DNA of 64,000 nucleotides. Source: Exiguobacterium indicum HHS 31 (GTDB lineage: Bacteria; Bacillota; Bacilli; Exiguobacteriales; Exiguobacteriaceae). Location of the stretch: NCBI RefSeq assembly GCF_001939065.1, contig NZ_MPSZ01000006.1, positions 62,001 to 126,000 of the forward strand. The letters are read 5' to 3'. The translations under genes were made by a program, and so were the position numbers. Below the pieces are notes generated by a model. That model was not told the origin of the DNA. It worked only from the letters and a program-made list of their open reading frames with translations, and ran no database searches. Below, piece after piece: positions 57,988-64,000 of this stretch; position 1 is the first letter of the stretch; the number at the start of each line of letters is the position of its first letter.

Positions 57988-58809
57988 TTATTGTGTCGCA
58001 CCTGTGAGCGGTTGGGCATCTTTTGCTTCCGCCGGTAATTTGATTTCGTCAATCTCATTGAATTTCGAGAACGTCGACGCGTTTTTCATATTGAACTCGG
58101 TATCTTTTTCAATCGCAAATACCATGTCCATGTCGAGAGACTTCGGATAGAACGTTTTTGCGTCATACGTCATCTTGTAGTTCATCTTCTTATAGTCGAT
58201 GCTATCCATCGCATCCTTCATCTGCGCCATCTGTCCTGTTTGTTCGAGCGAATCCTTCATGAAAGCTTTGAGGTCGTCACCCTTTAGTTTGACGTCGATT
58301 TGATAGACGTCACCCTCTTTTTTTGCTGTCCAGTTGTCTTTATACTTTTTCAACAGCTTGAGATTTTGATCCGTCGATGCCGATGACTCCATTGCTTCAA
58401 CCATATCGCCTAGTTCCGAGACATCTTGAACGAGCCATTGTCCGTTTTGCGAGATATACATCTTATCGTCGACGATATAGCTCTCAATCGACATGTCTTT
58501 ACCGTCCTGTGGATTTTTCATTGTCATCGTCTGGTGCATCGTAAGCGGCTTCTGGATGATATCGGCGGATACCTTTTGATCCACTGTCATCTCACCTGCT
58601 TTTGAGTTGACTGTCCCTTCCATATGGAACGATTTAATATCTTTTTGAGCGGCTGTCGCTTTATTCAGTAATTCCGTATTCGAGAGTTCCCCCGACTTCG
58701 TCGAACCAGACCCACTGCCACTCCCTGTATCTGTTTGTCCATCTTGACATCCAGCAAGCCCAATCGATGCTGCAACGATCCCGGCTGCTACCCACCTAGC
58801 TTTCTTCAT
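57988..58809 (-). CDS. Lipoprotein with LolA/LppX-like fold (DUF6612 type)
   Basis: The start is the ATG at 58809, 8 nt after AAGGAGG; an ATG 6 bp upstream is too close to it. The lipobox is GLAGCQDG, followed by a Gly/Ser linker. The 240-residue mature domain alternates strands and one helix (TAAQKDIKSFHMEGTVNSKA, YIVDDKMYISQNGQWLVQDV, MNYKMTYDAKTFYPKSLDMD), the pattern of half-barrel lipoproteins that bind lipid or hydrophobic ligands. The function is unknown. Confidence 0.8.
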   Translation of the reverse strand: MKKARWVAAGIVAASIGLAGCQDGQTDTGSGSGSGSTKSGELSNTELLNKATAAQKDIKSFHMEGTVNSKAGEMTVDQKVSADIIQKPLTMHQTMTMKNPQDGKDMSIESYIVDDKMYISQNGQWLVQDVSELGDMVEAMESSASTDQNLKLLKKYKDNWTAKKEGDVYQIDVKLKGDDLKAFMKDSLEQTGQMAQMKDAMDSIDYKKMNYKMTYDAKTFYPKSLDMDMVFAIEKDTEFNMKNASTFSKFNEIDEIKLPAEAKDAQPLTGATQ

Positions 58810-58905
58810 ATTCATTTCCTCCTTTATACGCGTTACCCTGATTTACGAAAAACATTGGAAAATGTTTCAAACTTTCTTTAGTAGACCATTACCGTTCTAC
58901 TTAAA

Positions 58906-58958
58906 ATTGAATCCTCAAATTTCAAATCAACGATTCTTTTTTTGAAATTTGATTCAAT
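58906..58958. repeat. AT-rich long inverted repeat
   Basis: TCAAATTTCAAA (58915-58926) and TTTGAAATTTGA (58941-58952) are perfect 12-bp arms around a 14-nt loop, extended after a small bulge by ATTGAA (58906-58911) and TTCAAT (58953-58958). It lies between the lipoprotein gene and the rib operon terminator. Confidence 0.65.
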
Positions 58959-58975
58959 CTTCAAGAGATTTCCGC

Positions 58976-59009
58976 AAAAAAACAGGATGACGGAATGTAC
59001 CGTCACCCT
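58976..59009 (-). terminator. Terminator of the rib operon
   Basis: In the minus-strand transcript AGGGTGACGG / CCGTCATCCT (one G-U pair) is followed by a T run, 12 nt after the ribH stop. Confidence 0.85.
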
Positions 59010-59021
59010 ACCTCTATTCAA

Positions 59022-59480
59022 TTAAATCGTCCGTAAAAGATTCGCCATCTCAATCGCAGAAACCGCAGCTTCGTAGCCTTTGTTTCCGGCTTTCGTGCCA
59101 GCACGTTCGACTGCTTGCTCGATCGAATCCGTCGTCAGGACACCGAAGATGATCGGCACGCCTGTATCGCGCGAGGCACTTGCGACACCTTTTGCGACCT
59201 CGTTACAGACATAATCATAGTGCGACGTCGCCCCACGGATGACGGCACCGAGTGTGATGACGGCGTCGTACTTACCGCTTTTCGCTAACTTTTCCGCGAC
59301 GAGCGGAATTTCGAATGCTCCCGGAACCCACGCTGTATCGACAGCATCCGCTGCGACCCCGTGGCGGCGGAAAGCGTCGTTTGCTCCTCCGACGAGTTTT
59401 GAAGTGATCAATTCGTTAAAACGTGCTGCGACGATTGCGACGCGTAGTCCTTCTCCTGTTAAGAAACCTTCGTAGATCAT
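59022..59480 (-). CDS. ribH: 6,7-dimethyl-8-ribityllumazine synthase
   Basis: This condenses the ribityl pyrimidine with dihydroxybutanone phosphate, the penultimate riboflavin step, and forms a 60-subunit capsid in bacilli. The 152-aa protein has [40 protein letters not shown] and the phosphate-binding [20 protein letters not shown]. Its ATG overlaps the ribBA stop by 4 bp. Confidence 0.97.
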   Translation of the reverse strand: MIYEGFLTGEGLRVAIVAARFNELITSKLVGGANDAFRRHGVAADAVDTAWVPGAFEIPLVAEKLAKSGKYDAVITLGAVIRGATSHYDYVCNEVAKGVASASRDTGVPIIFGVLTTDSIEQAVERAGTKAGNKGYEAAVSAIEMANLLRTI

Positions 59481-60667
59481 GATGTGTGTCCTCCTTGGAT
59501 GTCGAGCCAGTGCCCGAGTTTCGTTTGTTTTGTTTTTAGGTAACGCTGATTTTCCGGCTCGGCCGGTACTTGATGGGGTACACGTTCGATGATTTCGATC
59601 CCCTCTTGCTCGAGCACCCGTTGTTTGTCCGGGTTGTTCGTCATCAAGCGGATCTTCGTCACGCCGAGATCGCGCAACATATTGGCTGCGACCGTGTAGT
59701 CACGCATGTCCGTCGGATAACCGAGTGCATGGTTCGCTTCGACCGTATCGAGTCCTTGTTCCTGTAACTCGTACGCTTTTAACTTCGCCATTAGACCGAT
59801 GCCGCGTCCTTCCTGACGTAAATACAAGACGGCTCCACCTTCTCGTTCGATCCGCTCGAGTGCCGCATCGAGTTGTGGTCCACAATCGCAACGCTTCGAA
59901 CCGAAGACATCCCCTGTCAGGCATTCCGAGTGTAGACGGACGAGCATCCCGTCTTGCGCTTCGCCGGATAAGACAGCGACATGTTCTTTCTCGTCTTGCG
60001 TCGTATAGCCAATCATCCGGAAAGCTCCGAACGTCGTTGGAAGTAATACTTCTGCTTCACGTGTCAATGGACGCTCGAGATACGCGACAAGTGCTTCGAT
60101 CGTGATCAGTTTTAAATCGTGTTCTTCCTTATAGAGAAGTAGATCGTCGACCCGTGCCATCGTGCCATCTTCTTTAATGATTTCACAGATGACGGCGATC
60201 TCATCGCTACCGGCAAGACGGGCAAGATCGACACCTGCTTCCGTATGTCCGCGTCGCTCCCGGACACCACCCTCTTTTGCGATCAACGGGAAGATATGAC
60301 CCGGTCGTTTGAAACGTTCCGGTCCATCCGTCAGCATCCGCTGAATCGTTAGCGACCGTTCCTCGGCACTGATGCCGGTCTTTGCCTCTTCATGATCGAT
60401 GCTGAGCGTGAATGCCGTCCCATGCGGGTCCGTATTATTCGCTGTCATCGGAGCAAGTTCGAGTCGCTGTGCGATCCGCGGACTGACTGGTACACAGACG
60501 AGTCCTTTTCCATGTGTAATCATGAAGTTGATGTTTTCCGGTGTCGCGTGTTCCGCGAGCATGACGAGATCGCCTTCATTCTCACGATCCTCGTCATCAC
60601 AGACGATGATCGGTCGTCCGTTTTTCAAATCTTCTATTGCGTCTTCAATCAAGTCGAATCCGTTCAT
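59477..60667 (-). CDS. ribBA: Bifunctional DHBP synthase / GTP cyclohydrolase II
   Basis: The 396-aa enzyme supplies both riboflavin precursors. N-terminal half, 3,4-dihydroxy-2-butanone 4-phosphate synthase: [20 protein letters not shown] and [17 protein letters not shown]-terminal half, GTP cyclohydrolase [22 protein letters not shown] with zinc cysteines, and [18 protein letters not shown]. Both active sites look intact. Its ATG overlaps the ribE stop by one base. Confidence 0.97.
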   Translation of the reverse strand: MNGFDLIEDAIEDLKNGRPIIVCDDEDRENEGDLVMLAEHATPENINFMITHGKGLVCVPVSPRIAQRLELAPMTANNTDPHGTAFTLSIDHEEAKTGISAEERSLTIQRMLTDGPERFKRPGHIFPLIAKEGGVRERRGHTEAGVDLARLAGSDEIAVICEIIKEDGTMARVDDLLLYKEEHDLKLITIEALVAYLERPLTREAEVLLPTTFGAFRMIGYTTQDEKEHVAVLSGEAQDGMLVRLHSECLTGDVFGSKRCDCGPQLDAALERIEREGGAVLYLRQEGRGIGLMAKLKAYELQEQGLDTVEANHALGYPTDMRDYTVAANMLRDLGVTKIRLMTNNPDKQRVLEQEGIEIIERVPHQVPAEPENQRYLKTKQTKLGHWLDIQGGHTS

Positions 60668-61293
60668 TACATGTCGCCTCCTAAGAATGCTGCCCAGTCC
60701 GTCTGCTTCTCATGCTGCGTGAAATGATAGAGATGTTTCGCCATCATGTCACACTCGATATTGACGACTGCACCGCTTGCCAATCGATCAAACGTCGTCA
60801 CTTGACGGGAGTGCGGAATCAATGAAATCGAGATCGTTTCCGGTGTGACGCGTTGCAACGTCAGGCTCGTGCCGTTGATTGCGATCGAGCCTTTCGGAAT
60901 ACAATACTTTTGCCACGCTCCGACATCAAACGTATAGACCATCGCTTCTCCATCCGGTCGCCGACTGATCAGTCGGGCTGTTCCGTCGATATGTCCACTA
61001 ACGAAATGTCCACCGAAGCGACCGTCTGCCGGCATCGCCCGCTCAAGTTGCAAGGGACTTCCGACTCGGTACGTACCGAGTGCTGTTGAACGGATCGTGT
61101 CATGGACGGCATCTGCCGTGAAACCGGTTGGACTCATCGACGTGACCGTCAAACAAATCCCGTCGACGGCGATGCTATCACCGATCTTCGTTCCTTCGAG
61201 TACCCGGTGCGCCTCAATTTCAAGCGCTAACCCGTTCGGTCGCGGGATCTTTCGTTTTAAGGTTCCGACTTCTTCAATCAATCCGGTGAACAT
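60667..61293 (-). CDS. ribE: Riboflavin synthase alpha chain
   Basis: This enzyme dismutates two ribityllumazines to riboflavin. The 208-aa protein consists of two homologous lumazine-binding domains, each with a GTS/GTY and a [10 protein letters not shown] or DGICLTV element. The N-terminal [11 protein letters not shown] is diagnostic. It overlaps the end of ribD by 16 bp. Shine-Dalgarno AAGGAGGAG lies within ribD. Confidence 0.96.
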   Translation of the reverse strand: MFTGLIEEVGTLKRKIPRPNGLALEIEAHRVLEGTKIGDSIAVDGICLTVTSMSPTGFTADAVHDTIRSTALGTYRVGSPLQLERAMPADGRFGGHFVSGHIDGTARLISRRPDGEAMVYTFDVGAWQKYCIPKGSIAINGTSLTLQRVTPETISISLIPHSRQVTTFDRLASGAVVNIECDMMAKHLYHFTQHEKQTDWAAFLGGDM

Positions 61294-62318
61294 GTCGTCT
61301 CCTCCTTTCGGATGTACGTCAGATGGAGATCCGGTCCGACCGTCTCAACCTGGTCGATTTGAAAACGATCTTCGATATCGTGTTGACCATTCCACGCATC
61401 GCCTTCAAAAATCGATGGGGCTTGGTAGACTTCGATTCGGTCAACGAGATCTGCCTCAAGGAAAGCGGCTTGAATCGTTGGTCCGCCTTCAATCAAGACA
61501 CTACGGATGTCTTGTTCGTATAAGCGTTTCAAAATCGCTTCCGGCGTCTCATATTCACCGACAAGGACCGTCACCTGATCGTGACTAACACGCGGAACAC
61601 TCGTCAGCCAGTAGGTTGGATTTTTACCATCGCGGAAGACTTGCGCCGTCTCCGGAATCCGCCCCCGGCGATCAACGATTACTCGAATCGGCTCGATGCC
61701 TGACGATGCGCGTAACGTCAGTGCCGGATCATCGACGAGCACCGTCTCACTTCCGACGAGGATGGCATCGTGGCGTCCACGCAGGGCACGACCGTTCGCG
61801 CGTGCTTCTTCTGACGTGATCCAGCGCTGTTCACCTGTCGTCGCGATCCCGTTCATCGTCTGAGCGATTTTGACGGTCACGGTCGGACGTTTTCGTTCGA
61901 TCGTCTTCCAGAATACCGTGTAAAGGGCTTCTGCCTCATGCCGTAACAAGCCGACATCGACTTCGATTCCCGCGTCCTGTAGCCGTTTGATTCCGGAACC
62001 AGCGACAATCGCATGTTTGTCTTCCGTTGCAACGAAGACTCGTTTGATTCCTGCTTGTAGAATTGCTTCCGTGCATGGTGGCGTCTTGCCGTGATGGTTG
62101 CATGGCTCGAGCGTCACGTAGAGATCGGCACCACGGGCGGCTTCTCCTGCCATCCGTAAGGCTTCGACTTCTGCGTGCGGCCCACCGGCAAACCGATGTG
62201 CACCGAAGCCGATGATGCGTCCTTGTTTGACGATGACACAGCCGACACTTGGATTCGGACTTGTTTGTCCGTGTAACATTTGTGCTAATTGCATGGCATA
62301 ACTCATCATCTGTGACAT
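61278..62318 (-). CDS. ribD: Bifunctional riboflavin biosynthesis deaminase/reductase RibD
   Basis: This performs the second and third steps of the pathway. The start is the ATG at 62318 (MSQMMSYAMQLAQMLHGQTS), behind AAAGGAG; the frame runs open into the leader but without support. The 346-aa protein has a cytidine deaminase-like domain with zinc ligands HAEVEAL and PCNHHGKTPPC, then a reductase domain starting VTVKIAQTMNGIATTGEQRW. It is the first gene of ribD-E-BA-H. Confidence 0.96.
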   Translation of the reverse strand: MSQMMSYAMQLAQMLHGQTSPNPSVGCVIVKQGRIIGFGAHRFAGGPHAEVEALRMAGEAARGADLYVTLEPCNHHGKTPPCTEAILQAGIKRVFVATEDKHAIVAGSGIKRLQDAGIEVDVGLLRHEAEALYTVFWKTIERKRPTVTVKIAQTMNGIATTGEQRWITSEEARANGRALRGRHDAILVGSETVLVDDPALTLRASSGIEPIRVIVDRRGRIPETAQVFRDGKNPTYWLTSVPRVSHDQVTVLVGEYETPEAILKRLYEQDIRSVLIEGGPTIQAAFLEADLVDRIEVYQAPSIFEGDAWNGQHDIEDRFQIDQVETVGPDLHLTYIRKEETTCSPD

Positions 62319-62335
62319 CGCGTTCACTCCTTTCA

Positions 62336-62370
62336 AATGAAAAAAGACGCCCCTTGAAAAAGGGGCGTCT
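62336..62370 (-). terminator. Attenuator terminator of the rib leader
   Basis: The 11-bp perfect stem AGACGCCCCTT / AAGGGGCGTCT with loop TTTC is followed on the minus strand by a T run, 18 nt before the ribD start. It lies between the FMN aptamer and the gene, so it is the expression platform. A second hairpin (CTGCAT / ATGCAG, about 62409-62426) precedes it. Confidence 0.88.
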
Positions 62371-62480
62371 GTATAGAAGGGTTCACGAAATACACGGTTC
62401 GCTTCCTGCATTTTTTCATGCAGAAAGAGACCGTCTCCTGAAAACATTTTTTCAGAAAACAGCTTGAATCGCGTCGTTTC

Positions 62481-62616
62481 GTTCTTCTCCCATCCGGACT
62501 TTACCGTCGGCCCTGGAATCTCACCAAGTCAGCCATGATGCGTACATCATGGGTCGCGGGCTCGTCGATCGATTGATCGCATCACCGCCGGTTGGGATTT
62601 TCACCCTACCCCGAAG
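62481..62616 (-). ncRNA. FMN riboswitch (RFN element)
   Basis: The minus strand carries the conserved RFN blocks in order: GGGGTAGGGTGAAAATCCC, ACCGGCGGTGATG, AGCCCGCGACCC, GGTGAGATTCCAGGGCC, GACGGTAAAGTCC and GGATGGGAGAA. Flavin mononucleotide binding is expected to favour the downstream terminator and shut off ribD-ribH. Confidence 0.96.
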
Positions 62617-62643
62617 AACTGGATTATTGAGTTATACAACTTT

Positions 62644-62672
62644 AGCCTAGCATATCTTTTTCAAGAAAACAA
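62644..62672 (-). promoter_or_regulatory. Candidate promoter of the rib leader
   Basis: On the minus strand TTGTTT (62667-62672) and TAGGCT (62644-62649) are 17 nt apart, about 30 nt before the aptamer. The -10 is weak; TATGCT just upstream is an alternative. Confidence 0.4.
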
Positions 62673-62755
62673 AGCGCAAATGCTTCTGTCTTGTCTCTTT
62701 TTTGATTTCGTTCCACTTCTGTCACCCGTCCCCAATTCGTAATCGACTGCATCTC

Positions 62756-62797
62756 AAAAACGACCGGAGCACTTGATAGCAGTGCGTCCAGTCGTTA
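62756..62797 (-). terminator. Terminator of the M20 amidohydrolase gene
   Basis: AACGAC / GTCGTT (62759-62764 with 62791-62796) with inner GCACT / AGTGC pairing is followed on the minus strand by a T run. Confidence 0.72.
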
Positions 62798-62805
62798 TTT
62801 TCCAC

Positions 62806-64000
62806 TTACAAATAACCATTCTTCCGGTCATGGAATTCTTGCGCAATCACCCCGCGCGTCCGTTCATCAGCGAGGACGCGAAGCGCTGTCCGGGCGAGGA
62901 TTTTTGCTCCTGTGATCAATGCTTCATCTCCAGCTTCTGAACGGGCCGCTTCTTTGAATGCTTCCGTATGGGCGACGAGATCATCTGGTCCAATCTTGAT
63001 ATACGGATGGATCGTCGGGATGACTTGACTGATGTTACCGGCGTCCGTTGAACCAAGACCCGGTCGTTCGTCCAAGTGAACGATTTCGCCGAGCGCCTCT
63101 GCTTCTTCTTGGAACAGACGGTCGAACGTCCGGTTGAAGACGAGGTTATCGACTTCATTTTGGAAGGCGATGACGTCAAGCGTCGCCCCGGTCGCGAGTG
63201 CCGCGCCTTGGGCAACGGCCTTGACTTTTTCCGTGACGGCATTGAGGCGTTCCCGTGTCGTCGCCCGGATGAAGAAACGTGCTTTTGCGTATTCCGGAAT
63301 GATGTTCGGCGCATCGCCACCATGCGTGATGATCCCGTGGATCCGGACATCGTCCGGTAATTGCTGACGTAAGGCGTTGATTCCGTTGAAGAGTTGAATG
63401 ACAGCGTCGAGGGCGTTGATGCCTTCTTCCGGTGACGCCGCTGCGTGTGCCGGACGACCCGTAAAGGCAAAGTCGAGCGGATCGACCGCAAGCGAAGAAC
63501 CCGTGATCCGTGTTTGACCTGACGGATGGACCATTAAGGCTGCATCGATCCCTTCCAGCAACTGATGTTTGACGAAACTGCCTTTCGCACTACCGTTCGG
63601 TCCACCTTCCTCGGCCGGTGTTCCAAGGACAACGACACTCCCGCCGACTTCATCGAGTATTTTACTGAGCGCGATCGCCGCTGCGACGCTCGTCGTGCCG
63701 ATGATATTATGACCGCACGCGTGACCAATGCCTGGCAACGCATCATACTCAGCAAGAAAGGCAATCGTCGCACCTGGTCGGTCGCTCGACTTCTTCGCGA
63801 AGAACGCGGTATCGTGCCCCGCGACGCCGAGTTCTACCGTAAAACCTTCCGCCGTTAGACGCTCCGCATGGAGCCGCGAAGCAAAGAATTCCTCGTTCCC
63901 GATTTCCGGCGTCGCATGAATTCGGTGACTCGTCTCAAGGTACGATTCCCGTTTTTGTTCGATGTCTTGTTCAATCGTCTCTACCCATGTCGTGCGTACT
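62806..64000 (-). CDS. M20 family amidohydrolase/peptidase, N-terminus beyond the window
   Basis: The frame is open from base 64000 to the stop at 62806, so 397 residues without the start are present. Metal-binding motifs are intact: VAGHDTAFFA, ALPGIGHACGHNIIGTT, LGTPAEEGGPNGSAKG and the dimerisation domain starting GRPAHAAASPEEGINALDAV. This is the amidohydrolase branch (p-aminobenzoyl-glutamate or N-acyl amino acid hydrolase, PM20D2-like) of the M20 family. The exact substrate is not predictable. Confidence 0.9.
   Translation of the reverse strand, partial: VRTTWVETIEQDIEQKRESYLETSHRIHATPEIGNEEFFASRLHAERLTAEGFTVELGVAGHDTAFFAKKSSDRPGATIAFLAEYDALPGIGHACGHNIIGTTSVAAAIALSKILDEVGGSVVVLGTPAEEGGPNGSAKGSFVKHQLLEGIDAALMVHPSGQTRITGSSLAVDPLDFAFTGRPAHAAASPEEGINALDAVIQLFNGINALRQQLPDDVRIHGIITHGGDAPNIIPEYAKARFFIRATTRERLNAVTEKVKAVAQGAALATGATLDVIAFQNEVDNLVFNRTFDRLFQEEAEALGEIVHLDERPGLGSTDAGNISQVIPTIHPYIKIGPDDLVAHTEAFKEAARSEAGDEALITGAKILARTALRVLADERTRGVIAQEFHDRKNGYL

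Overview
The window looks like a chromosomal segment of a low-to-mid GC Bacillales bacterium, most likely Exiguobacterium or a close relative. The evidence is the gene order around the ATP synthase operon, Bacillus-type promoters and Shine-Dalgarno sequences (AAGGAGG), an EpuA-family gene beside fabZ, and the lack of sporulation genes where Bacillus carries them. No prophage, insertion sequence, CRISPR array, tRNA or rRNA was seen.

A minus-strand backbone runs from prfA (about 45.8 kb) down to fabZ (about 6.9 kb): prfA-prmC-ywlC-ywlE-rpiB-ywlG, glyA, upp, wecB, atpZIBEFHAGDC, ywzB, murA, mbl, flhO-flhP, epuA-fabZ. This is the Bacillus subtilis order with spoIIR (after prmC) and spoIID/spoIIQ/spoIIID (between murA and mbl) absent. 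Accessory modules interrupt it: an HssRS-HrtBA haem-sensing and efflux cassette between upp and glyA; an MFS exporter and a PAS-GGDEF-EAL protein between mbl and flhO; and, between flhP and epuA, a two-repeat surface protein with its own class F-like sortase, an orphan histidine kinase, an AI-2E family transporter and a hydroxyisobutyrate dehydrogenase-like gene.

Left part (1-6.9 kb): a partial secreted protein, UDP-glucose dehydrogenase, small unknown genes, an SdrD-B-type cell wall anchored protein (LPQAG sorting motif), a secreted subtilisin-like protease and a lipoprotein. Right part (45.9-64 kb), in mostly self-contained cassettes: a YtrA-type GntR/ABC operon under its own palindromic operator, PhoA plus a lipoprotein behind four PhoP-type repeats, the treR / treP-treA trehalose system with twin operators and a cre-like site, an AGCS symporter, a chemotaxis receptor, a lipoprotein, the ribD-ribE-ribBA-ribH operon under an FMN riboswitch with an attenuator, and a partial M20 amidohydrolase.

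The most rewarding non-textbook items are the HssR-type direct repeat in front of hrtB, the twin-repeat His-containing surface protein paired with a sortase that carries an extra C-terminal domain, a 145-bp multi-hairpin repeat element between wecB and the atp operon, a nested inverted repeat upstream of atpZ, and a triple-PAS EAL protein with a degenerate GGDEF motif.
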